Assembly: GCA_035772405.1 (NCBI GenBank)
Contig: JAYKKM010000226.1
Span: 806,001-870,000, forward strand
Direction of reading: 5' to 3'
DNA from: Chrysogorgia sp. JL179-B06
Lineage: Eukaryota > Cnidaria > Anthozoa > Scleralcyonacea > Chrysogorgiidae
Length of the DNA: 64,000 bases
The notes below the pieces were generated by a model, which was not told the origin of the DNA, made no database searches, and worked only from the letters and a program-made list of their open reading frames with translations. Shown here in pieces: positions 41,401 through 56,400 of the stretch. The first letter of the stretch is position 1. Each line of letters opens with the position of its first letter. Both the position numbers and the translations under genes were made by a program.

Positions 41401-44400
41401 AGATACATGTACGCCTAAGCGGACCTATTTTTAAAACTTTACACAACGTCGCAAAACGTAGCGAAATGTCTCACAATTCACTTGGTTTTATCACTAGTTT
41501 TATTAGTCACAAGACAATCAGAAGACAATCAAACTTCACAGGGAACCAACATACTCCGCTGTTTGACTATCAGTAGTCAACACTTGGAATCAAGCAATAT
41601 CAAAGAACGAATATCATGACGATTAACAGTTTGAAGTTTAAGAGTTCTGTTCCTCTTCAGCGATTTGATGTATCCTTGGGTATAAAAGCCGTTGCCTCCG
41701 AGTCTACAGTACATGAGGTTTCAAGAATTCTAGTCGCAGAAGAGTTCGAGAGGGCATAGAAACTGTACTGGTCGATCGATGTACGATCTTCCGATGCGTA
41801 TAGTCTGGCGAGTTTTCTTCTTGTCATGTTTGTTGTTTTCAGCATTCATTGCAGCTTCTTGAAGACCGCATCCTAAGTAGGTTATTTCGACGTTGGTATC
41901 ATTGACTTTTTCTTCAAGCTCAGCTCCCCATTTCTCCACATCTTCGATTGTTTTGCCTTTCTCGAATTTGACTTTCTCTCTCCTCCACAGAACGAACAAC
42001 ACTGCTCAGAGCTTCAATATGGTGAAGAATTTTGTCAAGATTACCTTTGGCAACGATGTTCTTTGTTTTACGTGAGCTGTAACAACTGTAAATAATTTCG
42101 TTTTTAATTTTTCAGTTATCTCCTCCATCGTCGAGTTTCTGGATTCTTTTCGTTTCACAAATCCTGTCGGAGGTGTCACGTATAAAAAATAGTACGAATA
42201 TGATGCAATTCACTTGGTTTTATCATTACTTTTATTAGACAATCACAAGACGCTCAAACTTCACACGGAGACAAAAATTTGTTCTCACTGTTGACAGATC
42301 ACGTGTTCTCATTCACGAATTGTGCAATTTCTCACAACGGCTCAAAACGTAGTATAACGTCTTACAACTTAGCGTAACGTCTTGCAACTTTGAGTAACGT
42401 CTTACAACTTAGCGTTTTAACGTCTCACAACTTAGCGTAACATCTTACAATTTTGCGTAATGTCTCACAACTTAGCGTAACATCTTGCAACTTAGCGTAA
42501 TGTCTCACAACTTACAGTAACGTCTTACGACTTAAGTAACGTAACCTTACGTAATGTCTTAGTAACGTCCTACAATTTAGCGTAATGTCTTAGTAACGTC
42601 TTTCAACTTAGCGTAATGTCTTAGTAACGTCTTTCAACTTAGCGTAATGTCTTAGTAACGACCTACAACTTACATGTAATATCTTACAACTTAACGTTAC
42701 GTCTTACAACTTAGCGTAACGTCTTACAACTTTAAGGTGCCGTCAAGTCCGTTCTGCGCATGTGTGATATTTCAAACGTGCGGGACTCCATATGTCAACA
42801 AACGTCAACGGAATAGATTTCCGACAGTTCGAAAGCGAGTATTCGTCAAAGGTGGCGAAGGCGCGAGTGGTAGTTAAATATATTATCCACATTTAGGAAC
42901 AGAACAGCTTCTTATAACACGCTTTTTAGGCGGAAAAGAACAAACCCGCAATACTTCATGTTCTGCAATGTTTATACAATGCAATGTAAACAAACGATGT
43001 AAACAGAAGCCTACCTGTAGACCTGGCCTGGACGCCTGGGCGGCCTGGCCTCGTTCATGCACTAGCAAAATCCAGGCCATAGGTCAGCGTCAGACCAGGC
43101 CGAGGCCATCTGTCGTGAATGGCCTCATAATAGTGTATTCACAACACGTCACAAAATAGATTTGGTTTTTTCCTTTTAATCACAATCGCGCTCACATTGA
43201 AAATCACTCTCTCTCTCTCTCTCCCTCTCTGTCTCCTCTTAACTTCACACTATGCACTTAAGATTAAACTTCCCTATATTTAGCTGTTACATGTAACTTA
43301 TTATCTAATTAATAACTCTAATTTCGCATACCACACATTCTCTGCTATCACCGACACACTCCCCCATATATCTCCGGCGGATATATATGTTCTCAATAAA
43401 TTTGTCATGCATTCCAATCAACCTAAAATCAACTATAGCTAAGTAAATATAAACGAAATGTTCATAAATGAATCCGACACTTATATTCAAATCACTAAAT
43501 AATATGCAGGTACTGCCAATTTTACCATCCCTGGTAGAAATCCTAAACAGGATCCTGTGGGATCCTACAGGATCCTACTAAGATCCTAAAGTCATCAGGA
43601 TGCTGACAAGGATGCTGATAGGATCCTGATGTGATCTAGATCCTAATCAGGATCCTAAATCCTAAACAGTTATCCCTACACAAGAGGAATAACGATAGAC
43701 CAACTTCGTCTGGTTGTCTTGCCATTTGTCTGCTTGAGAGACTAGACAGTCGATAGTCAAATTTCAAAATTATGTTGTTATGGCTCTTTTATAGCTATTT
43801 GCTGGGCATTAATATTTCTAACTAGATTACGATTCCCGCCTGGTTCCTCCATTGCGACGAATAATAGACTAACTAGTAATACAAATCCGCAATAATCCCC
43901 TCGCCCGCCTTTTCAATCCCCCCTATTAAGGGCAATTTCCACGCACGCCGTGGCTGTGTATTTGTGTTTGCAAAAATTCACAATTTGCAAAAGTCCGTTT
44001 CGTCGAAGAAAAGTTTGAATGTTATCTCGGCCAATATTTAACCGATTTAAACTCTAAAAACAGATTTGGAATTGGCGAGTCAACATACATAACATACGTG
44101 TTTACTATATTATGAGAATGTGAGTACCCTTCGTAAAAACGGTTTATGTACTTAGAAATTAGTCGACTAAGCTGGTCACTTCGTCGTATATTATTTTGAA
44201 CGTTATCTCGATCAATATTTAAATGTATTTTATTATATCATAATAAAAGAAGTTAACGTTTAACGGTGTCAGCGGTTTCTCTCATGCGGGTCCCGGGACT
44301 CCGGGTCCTTCGTTACCGTATATAAACACTGGCTCAAATGGCATTCGGCTTACTCACCGATCGTTCGCTACGTCGCTTATGCCTCGGATATCACGTAATA

Positions 44401-47400
44401 GTCTTTCTTCTTTATTTCCTCTGGAGATTATGCCGATTTCAAACGAATGGCCGCTCCTTTCAACGGTGACTTCGCCTGTTTCAAACTTCGTCCTCGACCT
44501 TGACGAGTTCTTGGTTGGCGGACATTGCCGATGCAGCCTATTCGGTTACCAAAGACTTCTGTCACGTCGTTGCCAGCCTGTTTCGGCTGTGATTCCTTCG
44601 TTGGGGCGCCTCGTTGCTTGGCCAGCCGACGGTACCGAGTCGACCGTCGCCTACGTTTTTGCTTTCGCTCGATAGCCCAGCTCGCTTTACTTTTAGCCAT
44701 CCGTCGACATCGCATTTTCCCCTTCGCCTCTACGGCCGGTTCTTTGTCAAATACAAGTTCCTGTCCCTGGCATTGGGCAGTCGACATCGTCAGGTACGAA
44801 CTTAAATTTCGTTCCACCACAGTTAATAGTTTACCTTCGCTCAGCCTCGAATCTCGTCGTCGATTCTCTCGGTTCGTTGTTGGGGTCTTTTTCCCGTACC
44901 CCAATTTCCCGCACCCCAATTTCCCGCGTTCGGCTATCCTAAACGCGGATTTCGTCGGATTTGCCCAACCTTTTGGACGATCCGTTCGCCTTGTATGAGC
45001 CGTTGTTCTCGCTGTGGGAGAAGCGCGTAGTTTTTACCCCCTCGTCGCAAAATTATCCGATATCAATTTCGGGGATTGAGGCGTTCACCATTTTTCTCGC
45101 CGCGGCTTTACTTCGCTATATACTGTTGGTTGACATACGATCGCACCTTTTCGAAGGGACGCCGCTGCACGACGGTTGTTAACAGATCGGTCCAGGATGA
45201 ACTCCGTTTAACCGATTTGTTCACTTTATTTATTTTTTCATACTTTGTCATCCGGGAATCCCGGCATTGGGTCTGGTTCCTCATACCACGGCTCATACCC
45301 TGTCGTCACCAACGCTGTGTCGCTCGCAGCTGCACCGGTATTCACCGTCGTTCGGTTTACCTTAGCGCCTCGTGGTGTCCCCCCCGGTTGTGTGGCCGCC
45401 CGGGAGGGTTTGTTCGTCTCGTTCCCTCGCTCTGTCGCATAATAATTCGCGGTCATTCGCGTGCGGTTAGCTATCCGTTTTTCCGTTTGCATCGTTTCGC
45501 ACCGCTGTCAGGGGGGTGGTCGTCTCCTTCTGTCGCATAGTAATAATTCGCGTGCGGTTAGCCCTCCGTTTTTCAGTCTGCATCGTTTCGCACCGCTGTC
45601 AGGGGGTTGTTCGTCTCCTGTCGCATAGTAATAATTCGCGGTCAGTCGCGTGCGGTTAGCCCTCCGTTTTTTCAGTTTGCATCGTTTCGCACCGCTGTCA
45701 GGGGGGTGTTCGTCTCCTTCTGTCGCATAGTAATAATTCGCGTGCGGTTAGCCCTCCGTTTTTCAGTTTGCATCGTTTCGCACCGCTGTCAGGGGGGTGT
45801 TCGTTAATAATTCGCGGTCAGTCGCGTGCGGTTAGCCCTCCGTTTTTTCAGTTTGCATCGTTTCGCACCTCTGTCAGGGGGTGTTCGTCTCCTTCTGTCG
45901 CATAGTAATAATTCGCGTGCGGTTAGCCCTCCGTTTTTCAGTTTGCATCGTTTCGCACCGTTGTCAGGGGGGTGTTCGTCCGCTTCAGTCGCATAGTAAT
46001 AATTCGCGGTCAGTCGCGTGCGGTTAGCCCTCCGTTTTTCAGTTTGCATTGTTTCGCACCGCTGTCAGGGGGGTGTTCGTCTCCTTCTGTCGCATAGTAA
46101 TAATTCGCGGTCAGTCGCGTGCGGTTAGCCCTCCGTTTTTTCAGTTTGCATCGTTTCGCACCGCTGTCAGGGGGGTGTTCGTTAATAATTCGCGGTCAGT
46201 CGCGTGCGGTTAGCCCTCCGTTTTTCAGTTCGCATCGTTTCGCACCGCTGTAAGGGGGTGTTCATCTCCCTCGCTGCCTCTACTCGGTACGTCGGGGCTC
46301 GTTACGTCGCTTAATAATTAATAATTCGCGTGCGGTTAGCGGGTTCGCACCGCCTCGTCTCGCACCGCTGTCAGGGGGGTGTTCGTTTCCTTCTGTCGCA
46401 TAGTAATAATTCGCGGTCATTCGCGTGTGGTTAGCGCTCCGTATCGGTTCGCACCGCCTCGTTTCGCACCGCTGTTAGGGGGGGTTGTCTCCGTCGCTTC
46501 TTCTACCCCTTACGTAGGGAGACTCGTTACGTCGCATAATAATAATTCGCAGTCATTCCGCGTGCGGTTAGCGATCGGTTCGCACCGCTGTTCGGCGGGG
46601 ATATTGTCCGTCTCCTTCGCTACGTCGCTTAATAATAACAATTCGCAGTCTTTCGCGTGCGGTTTGCGATCGGTTCGCACCGCTGTTCGGGGGGGGGGGT
46701 TACTCTTCTCCGTCGCTGCCTCTACTCCTTACGTCGGGGAGGGTCGTTACGTCGCTTAATAATAATAATTCGCAGTCTTTCGCGTGTGGTTAGCGATCGG
46801 TTCGCACCGCTGTTCGGGGGGGGGGGGGGGTATTGTCCGTCTCATTCGCTTCATCTACCCCTTCCGTCGGGGAGGTTCGTTACGTCGCTTAATAATAATA
46901 ATTCGCAGTCATTCGCGTGCGGTTAGCGATCGGTTCGCACCGCTGTTCGGGGGGGGGGGTATTGTTCTTCTCCTTCGCTGCCTCTACTCCTTACGTCGGG
47001 GAGGCTCGTTACCTTTGCTTAGCGTTCGGTTCGCACCGCTGTTCGGGCGGGGGGGATTGTTCTTCTCCTTCGCTGCCTCTACTCCTTCCGTCGGGGAGGG
47101 TCGTTACGTCGCTTACCACTAATTCGCTGTTATTCGCGTGCGGTTAGCGTTCGGTTCGCACCGCACCGCTGTTCGGGCAGGGGGGGTATTGTTCTTCTCC
47201 TTCGCTACGTCGCTTAACAATAATTCGCAGTCATACGCGTGCGGTTAGCGATCGGTTCGCACCGCTGTTCGGAGGGTATTGTTCGTCTCCTTCGCTGCCT
47301 CTACTCCTTACGTCGGGGAGGCTCGTTACGGCGCTTAGTTATAATAATTCGCGGTCATTCGCGTGCGGTTTGGCGCTCCGTATCGGTTCGCATCGCCTCG

Positions 47401-50400
47401 TTTCGCACCGCTGTCAGGGCGTGTTCGTCTCCTTCGCTGCCGCTACTCCTTCCGTCGGGGAGGTTCGTTCCATCGCGTAGTAATTATCGGTCATTCGCGT
47501 ATGATTAGCGCTCCGCATCGTTTCGCACCGCCTAAGGGGGGGGGGGGGGGGGGGGGAGTATCTGACGTCGGGGAGGCTCGTTCCATCGCGTAATAATTAT
47601 CTGCTCATTCGCGTGCGTTTAGTGTTTGGCATCGTTTTGCACCTTCAATAGGGGTGTTCGCGTCTTTTGCTGCCACCGCTACCCCGTTCATCCCAGGTTT
47701 TTTTTTCGCGCACGGTCAGCGAGTCGCAACGTATCGCACCGCTTACGGGGGGAGGCTGTTCTCGCTCGTCGATAGTCCTGTCATCTCCTACTTCCGCCCC
47801 TTTCCGTCGTAGGCCTACCGTTGGTCCTTCCGCTCGTAGCTCGGGTCACTCCCCTAAACTTTCGGGAATTTCAGAGGGAGTTAGAGCGTCACCCGGACCG
47901 CGCCCGCGTGATTTTTTTTGTCGTGGAGGGGATTCTAGATGGTCTTTGATTCGCATGCGGTGTGCCTTGTCTCGGCGAGGCGCAACTTGAAATCGGCAAT
48001 GCAAAATCCCGATGTTATCGATGCATATTTGGCCAATGAAGTTTCAAAACCGTGTTTTTGGTCCCGTCGCTGTTCCGCCGGTAGCTACTCTTCAATGTAG
48101 CCCGTTTGGTGTTATCCCCGAGAAGAACCAGCCTGGGAAATGGCGCCCTCCTGGCCAAGTTCGATGGGCATCAAGGAACGTTCTCATTCATTCGTCGGAA
48201 CGTTACCTCTTAGGTCTGCGATGTCGCAACCAATACTACGTTGATCTGAATCTCCCATTTGGGCTGCGGTCCGCCCCCTTTCTTTTTTTCGATTCCGTTG
48301 TCGCCTTGCTCGAATGGATCTTGCGCTGCAACTACAATAAACAGAAAAAGGTTTTCTGTTCCACTACCATCGTTGTTTTGTCCCCCCCCCCCCGCCCTAA
48401 CGATCGCGCCCGGTGATTCGAGTCAATGCGCGGTCAATGTCGCCAAAGCCCGGTCGGTGTTCGGACGTTTAGGCCTCCCTCTCCGGGTCCCACCACGCGC
48501 CTTGGGTATCGAGTTGGACTCGGTCCGTCAACTCGTGCGCCTTTCCGTCGTGCAAATTTATGGCTTCCCTCGAGTTGCTGCAACGCTGGGCCACGAAGCG
48601 TTGCTGCACCCGCTCCGAACTGGAATCGTTAATCGCCTCCCCGGCCGCTCCTTTGTTCGTCGGATGATCGAACTTCTCAGCGCTTTCCGTTCGCCCTCGC
48701 ACCCCCTTCGTCTCAACGTTGCCTGTCGCCGGGAGTTGGCGTGGTGGTTCGAATTCTTTCCCGTCGTCGTTGCCGCCCACGTTTGTGGTTCGTTTTGGGC
48801 TCGCACCCGTGGTCCGTTCAATTCGTCCCGCCACTTGTCTTTGGCGGATGTTGAAGTATCTCCTGGTTCCATTCCGCCCGCATTTCTTCTACGCCGTTCA
48901 GGTCACGACATCTGCCTAGTATTGGCTCTCCAACACTTTCTGGCTTACCGCGGTCTATCAGCTGATCTCCTCACTCGTGCTGGCATTACTGGAACGTACT
49001 CCAGTCATAGTTTCCGCATTGGGGCAGCCGCGGAGGCAGGGGTACCGGCTCATTTAATTCAAGTCCTGGGTCGGTGGTCCAGCTCGGCTTATCGGGAATC
49101 CCCATTAGCACGTCACCAGCAACGATTACGCGCATCGCTCCGCTTCTTTGAGGGGTTGGAGTCAGTCTTGGGAGGCGGTTCCCAACGGTAACCTTTCTCC
49201 AACCCCCCGTGGTTGTAGCCTTACATTGGAGGAGGTTCCGTTGGTTGGGGGGTTGTGTGCCCTGTCGGTAGAATTAGCATCGTGGCTCGGCGCTATCGAC
49301 AGGATAGCTAACCTCGTCCACCCCTGGAGGCGAGATACCCTGGGGACGAGGTTGCGGGGTAGCTACTGACTCCATCCCCTCCGATCTGCAATACGCCAAA
49401 GTACCTAGATAATTCAATATGTGACGTTAGCGTGTGTCATTAACATAACGTGAGCATTGTTAACTATTCATACAAGGAAGGGGTAACGTATTTGGTATTT
49501 ACGATTATTGAACACCGTGTGGGTAGTTAAATGTATTTTATTATATCATAATAAAAGAAGTTAACGTTTAACGGTGTCAGCAGTTTCTCTCATGCGGGTC
49601 CCGGGACTCCGGGTCCTTCGTTACCGTATATAAACACTGGCTCAAATGGCATTCGGCTTACTCACCGATCGTTCGCTACGTCCCGCCCTCTCCCACCCCT
49701 TTACATTGTTTCTTCTTCAAATATCGCAGTTTAGGTTCCTTCGCGCCAGCTAGATTCGCATCCGTCGATGCTTGGCATATTGTACGGTGAGCTCTTCAAC
49801 TTGGGTAAGTACCGATCTACATGTACTTCTTCTTCATAGTTTTGTTTCTTTCCCCGTTTTAGACGGGTGACTTTGCAGATCGCGGGATGGAGGAGGTTCC
49901 GTTGGTTGGGGGGTTGTGTGCCCTGTCGGTAGAATTAGCATCGTGGCTCGGCGCTATCGACAGGATAGCTAACCTCGTCCACCCCTGGAGGCGAGATACC
50001 CTGGGGACGAGGTTGCGGGGTAGCTACTGACTCCATCCCCTCCGATCTGCAATACGCCAAAGTACCTAGATAATTCAATATGTGACGTTAGCGTGTGTCA
50101 TTAACATAACGTGAGCATTGTTAACTATTCATACAAGGAAGGGGTAACGTATTTGGTATTTACGATTATTGAACACCGTGTGGGTAGTTAACTGTTTTCA
50201 ATTCTGAAAACAGATTTGAAATTAGCAAGTCAAAATACATAACATACGTGTCTACTATATTACGAGAACATGAATACCCTTCGTAAAAATGGTTCATGTA
50301 CTTAGAGATTTAGTCGGCTTGGTCGACACAGTTTGAACTAATATTAAACTACTCGCAGGATCTTAATATTACTAGAAATACGAATATCGCAATAATCCCC

Positions 50401-53400
50401 CCCCCCCCTACGGGAATTTCTCCATCCATGGTGCCCAGACCTCGCACGCCGTGGCCGTGTATTATTTCTGTTTTGCAAAAATTCACAATTTCCAAAAGCC
50501 CGTTTCGTCGAAGAAATGTTTGAACGTTATCTCGGCCAATATTTAACCGATTTAAACTCTGAAAACACATTTGGAATTAGCGAGTCAACATACATAACAT
50601 ACGCGTTTACTATATTACGAGAACGTGAGTACCCTTCGTAAAAACGGTTTATGTACTTAGAAATTAGTCGATTATAAACTGGTCATTTAATCGTATATTA
50701 TTTTGAACGTTATCTCGATCAATATTTAACCGTTTTCAATTCTGAAAACAGATTTGGAATTAGCGAGTCAAAATACATTACATATGTGTCTACTATATTA
50801 CGAGAACGTGAATACCCTTCGTAAAAATGGTTTATGTACTTAGAAATTAGTCCGGGCTTGGTCGGCTATGATAATCTCGATCAATATATAACCGTTTTCA
50901 ATTCTGAAAACAGATTTGGAATTAGCGAGTCAAAATACATACTCGGACTCGGATTTCTATTTCCTCATTTAATCTGAGTATCTAGTTACCAGTGCCACAT
51001 TTTCCGATGCCGCGCATGAGGACGGTTGATCATATAAAGCCGATCCGAGATCAGGATCCGCTTGGATCTCGCGTGATAAGGGACTAAACGCCGGTCGATA
51101 TTAGCACCCTCGCCCTCAGGCCTTCGGCCGGCGCTTCGCGCCGGGCGAGGGGATTAAGTTTTCAGGAAATACAGGTACCTTTGGCTGCAGTCTCTCTCCA
51201 CTTGTGATGAATTCAGCAGCACCTTGACCAGCTTTAGCTATTCCGTTCACAAGCTCAGTGGATGCACCAGAGCCAATTCCAAAAGAAAAACACCTTTGAG
51301 AATGAATAATTCAGATTACAATCTTAATCAATATATGCTAGGGGTTAGATCAAATATTACTACAGGCTACAACCAAGTAAGATTTAACTACCAAAAAGGC
51401 ATTATGCCATATACTGTACATTATACTACCTAATAATGCCAATGAAAAGTTCAAGGACAAGGAGAACGTTTCATATAAACGGATATTTAAATTTATATTG
51501 TGAATTGTTTTTTATACATTTTATACAACTACATTGGGGTTAATAGCACTGTGTCTGGTTGCTATTAATAGCTCAAAATGCAGACAAACAAACCAAATTT
51601 GACTCACAAATGATTGCAAATGAGCTACATGTATTTGTTTTGTTTTGGCTGCAAGAATTATAGGTAAATGCAGACAAACATGGCTACTGACATCATCTCC
51701 TGAAAGTGCTATTAAACCAAGTTGCTCACTACAAATTCAGAGTATATATAAAGCCTAGGGTTTTAAAAAACCTAAATTAATGTGTTTTTAAATGAAGACA
51801 ACTTTTTAAAAATATAGTAAACTCAGTTTTCAACAATTCTCTTCTTTATTTTCAATTCATTAGTGGCAAGTAGCTTTATAAAAAAAAATTACAATGTTAA
51901 AATTGAAGATTTGGCAAAGCAAATAAATCAGATTACTAGATAATTTCAGTCTTCATGCAGTGCCAGACAGTTTGTAGCCATATTATTTTACAAAAACATA
52001 CAGAAACAACACAACTAAATGGTCCTTCAATTGTGCTTAACCATAAATTGTCCTTTATTATCTTCAGATAAACTGTGGTCATCAGTGACTTTGGCATTTG
52101 CATCCTCAGACAAGGAATGTTTGTCAGAGCCAATTTTTTATTGAATTTGAAGTAAAACAAGAAAACCCATGTGTTATACAGGTTTCAATTTTCCATAATT
52201 CTATAGTATGACAAAAGAAATATAATTTCTGCCTAGACCTTTGACTAAAACATTTTGGCAAATCCAAACCCATAGAAGATATCTGGCAATTACATACTAC
52301 CATACTTTACATGTACATTGCCCGACAAGTATCTTCTGTGGGTTTGGATTTGCTAAAATGTTTTAGTGAAAGGTCTAGCCAGAAATTATATTTCTTTAAT
52401 ACAGTATGTGCAGCAGCTTCCATCAGGTCACATTTTCTGACAAGAAAGCGAAGCAGACCCGAGACGACTTTCGTATTTTTGCACACACATGTACACTAGT
52501 GTCACTCAGCACAACACTTTATTTTTATATTCATATGGATGCACATGAATAAAAAACCTTTATTATATTGTACTTCAGTTACATTTTATTATTGAGTCCT
52601 GTAGTTGCACCATCACCATCATTTGTGCTAAATTTTTCCGATGTTGGACACTGCGTAAGTCTTATCTTGTTTATTATTTTTTATTATCACTAGTGCCAAA
52701 AAACATGCATTTGCATGCCTGAGAATAATATTTTCAGGCTACCTAAGCAAAACTAAATAAAACTGCTTGTAGCTGAGAAACAAGAGTCAAACTTGGCCAA
52801 AAGACTTTAAGTGTGTCTTGAATCACATGCCTAGGTAATTTTGTAGTGTGTGCAATCCTAGTGTGTGCAATCACATACATGTCAATAGTAATAGTGATGT
52901 CAATAGTGAGGTCAATAGTAATAGGGTCATATGGGCTAAAGGGGTTTCTTTCAGAAAATATAACAAGAGGAGGAAAAACACCACATACAGTGGAGCCTCG
53001 ATATAGCACGCAAAGTTATAAGTGACTTGGTATAACGTGACTCGGTATAACGTGACTCGGTATAACGCGTGACTCGGTATAACGAGGATAATCCTTGGAT
53101 CCCAAAAGTTTCACTTTGCCCGGTTATTATGATCACTAGGCAATCAATCAATAGGCATTTGAATATCCTGAATGATCGCGATTATTGATAGAACGACAAC
53201 GATTAGTCTTTAGCAGACTTCATGAAGCTTCTTCAGTCTCGCATTACTAATTGGATTGCGATGAGAGCTACAGCAAGTTTAATGGCTTCACCCAACTGGA
53301 AATTGACCAGACCAGAGCAAGAATGCTAACACTTGATGCAGACTCTGGACCTGGTGGATTCAATGCAGATGACATGCCTAACTTAGCGCAAGTATTTAGT

Positions 53401-56400
53401 GAATCGTTTCCGGAAGAAAAGGTGAACACATGGCTCAACGTCAACGAGAATGAAGCAATTTATTTTCAAATGACAGAGGACAACAGCATCAGTAGCGTAG
53501 TAGAAGAACCAGTACCAGAAAGTGACAGCGAAGATGAAGAGGAGGCAGAACCGATCCCGTATCCTGATAGTCTGATACATGTATTCACCAGGTAATATAA
53601 CAAAATGAATAACATAACAGAAAATGCATGTTGATTTTATTACAGACGTTATACAGTACCAGTCAGAAGTAACCTAACACTACAGTTGCGGTGAGGTTGC
53701 GGTGGAGGTTATGGCGAGGTAGCGGTGAGGTTGCGGTCTACACATCTAACCGCAATGGTCGAGTGGTCGACTAAACTCTTCGGGTTCAGAGTTCATCCGA
53801 CCAAAAGCCGCCAGCAGAAAGACATGACACGGACGTCAATTAAATTGCCATATCAACTTCAAAACAAAGGAAATTATTAACTAGTAATCATTGGAGTAGT
53901 TTTGAAGTCATTCTTATTAGTCTCTGTATTCTGAAACAATGTATAATGATTTTGTAGTTGAACTCCTAACAACGACGACGACGTTGGTACAAATGCACAA
54001 AGCCTGTTATGTTAGAATTTCTCAAATAACGTTAACAATAATATCTCCCGAAACAGTCTTACTGACCGAGAAATACTGTCTCTGGAAAGTCCTACGAGTA
54101 GTGGAAGCAGAAAAGTGTCTGGTCAAGATGACTCAGAAAGCTTCAACATTGGATCCTGATCATGAGCATATCTCACTACAACTTGGTCGGGAGGCCGACA
54201 AAGAGGGTGTCCTTCACTGTAAAGGACGCGTCATGGGGGAGTATCCTGTGTACATACCAACAAAGAGCAAATTTGCAAGATTGATAATTGAAGATGCACA
54301 CAACAGGACACTTCACGGAGGGGTAGCATCAACCATGGCAAAAGTTAGAGAAAGGTGGTGGATAGAGAAACTAAGAAGATTGGTGAAGACAGAAATACAC
54401 AACTGTTACAAGTGTAAACGCTACCGGGTGAAACCGTTACCATCCCCTCCGATTGCTCAACTACCCAAATTTCGAACACAAGGAGAAAGAGCATTTCAGA
54501 CAGTGGGAGTAGATTTCGCTGGACCTCTGGAATACAAGATAAGCAAGAAGCAGTAAGGAAAATCTTACGTCGCGTTGTACACTTGTGCAGCTTCACGAGC
54601 AGTATACCTGGATCTATTACCCGACTTGACAGCAGCAGAATTTAAGAGAAGCTTAGGCGAGTTCATAGCCAGAAGAGGTAATCCTACAAGAATGGTTAGC
54701 GACAATGGAAAGACGTTCATAGCCACTGCAAGATGGTTGCACAAGCTCAAACGAAACCAGTTGGTCAACGATTACTTGGCTAGAATGAATATAGAGTGGC
54801 AATTTAACCTGTCGAGAAGCCGGTGGTGGGGTTTTTTTTTTAGAGAATGGTGGGACTGATGAAAGCATCACTTAGAAAAAGCTGTTGGCAGAGCAAACCT
54901 GACTTTCAAGCAACTTAAAGAAGTCCTTGTCGATGTAGAAGTTACCATGAATAATCGGGCCAATCGGCCTCTTGGATATATGGAAGAAGACTTCGAGCTT
55001 CCTCCGCTTACACCTAACACACTGATCCATGGTGCCAACATTAGTCTACCTGAAGAAGAGACTGACGATATGGATGAAGGAATGAAAATGTGCAAGAGAG
55101 CAAAGTACATTCAACGCTGCAAAAACATGATGTGGAGGAGGTGGACAACCGAGTATAAAACACTGGTAAGGCAACAGATATTTCTGTTGGAGAAATAATA
55201 TTAATCAAAGGAGACCAGAAGAATAGAGGCCATTGGAAAATGGGTGTTGTACAGAAGCTGGTGAAAGGTAAAGATGGAGTTACCAGAGGTGCAAAGTTGA
55301 AAACAAGTACAAGCGTCCTGGATCGACCGTTGCAGCTTCTTTACCCAATGGAGTTGAAGGTAGCATCAAAACAGATTACCAAGAACAGTAACGAAGAACT
55401 AAACCCTGTGGCAGAAGAATTCAAACCAAAAGAGCAAAGAGCTGCAAAAATGGATGCAATTCGAAGACTTAAAAACTTAGTACTAACTGAACAAGAAGAT
55501 TAGTAGACCTTTCTCAGACACTATTCGGTCTAAGAAAGGGGGAGAGTGACGAGAATAAGTTAATTTATTCTATTTTATTTTATGTAAACAAACATTTCAC
55601 TTCCGGTGGGGTGATTTGACGTGTTCGGCGTTGCTATGACAATTTTATATTGTCAAAGTTGTTTTTCGTTCAAAGAGTTTGAGAGCTGTGAGTTTTTGAG
55701 AGCTGTGAAATAAACCTTTACATTTTGCAATTTGATGATTATTTGTGTGGTCTTGGACATTCCCCACAGAGTCAATGGAAGAAAAAGTTGAAACCACTGT
55801 CATAAATAGGGATGAGCCGACAACGAAAAATCCAATTGACCAATACGATAAATTCCAATATGATTTGCGGGCTTATTGGTCGATATATTGGTAGTTACCA
55901 ATATTGGTCATCAAGAACTTTTAGCACTTGAATTTAGGGCGAAACGTTGGCAAAACGTAATAAACAAGAACTGATAGACCAGTAAAAGAAACGTGATTAC
56001 ATTATTTAATGTACTCTAGTAATCAATTTAATTTTGACGCTCTGGATTTGAAGAGCGGATATGCTCAACCTCGTACCCAGGCTCTTCTAGCCTGGGTACG
56101 AGGTTTGGGATATGCTGTGGTGTCGTGCCATATTACCATCCGCGACTCAGTTGCTCACATGTCTCTGGCTTTTAAAATAGGTTATAATGCAATAGAGCGA
56201 TTTTAAGAAGAAAAAATAATTGAAAAATGAAAATGTACTTGTAACACTGTGGAATAGAACTAAAAAGTTGGATGTGATCAGTAGACATCTGCAAAATGGA
56301 ATTAAAGTAATGAATTAAACAAAACATGTCTCACCTAGCGAGAAAAACGTCATGTTGAACCTGATGAGCTAATCAAATTAATTAAATTTGAAAGTTTCAT

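Larger units (their letters stand above)
44224..50190 (+). mobile_element. Ngaro-like tyrosine-recombinase retrotransposon with split direct repeats
   Basis: Order A1 (44224-44394) - gag-like region - minisatellite - RT/RNase H - recombinase - B1 (49229-49530) - A2 (49531-49681) - B2 (49888-50189). A1/A2 and B1/B2 are near-identical direct repeats, the A-ORFs-B-A-B arrangement of Ngaro elements (DIRS elements instead have inverted ends). The flanks rejoin as GATCAATATTTAAC(C)GTTTTC, found intact in other satellite units, with no target duplication, as expected for recombinase-mediated integration. GC- and CpG-rich in contrast to the surroundings. It lies in intron 2 of VWA5A copy B. Confidence 0.88.

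Noticed and set aside
42330..42735. Regularly spaced repeats as a CRISPR array
   Set aside because: Units are contiguous and imperfect with no unique spacers; the genome is eukaryotic.
45238..47593. Many long open frames through the GC-rich array
   Set aside because: Repeat-derived frames of a minisatellite; no consistent start, domain or conservation between units.
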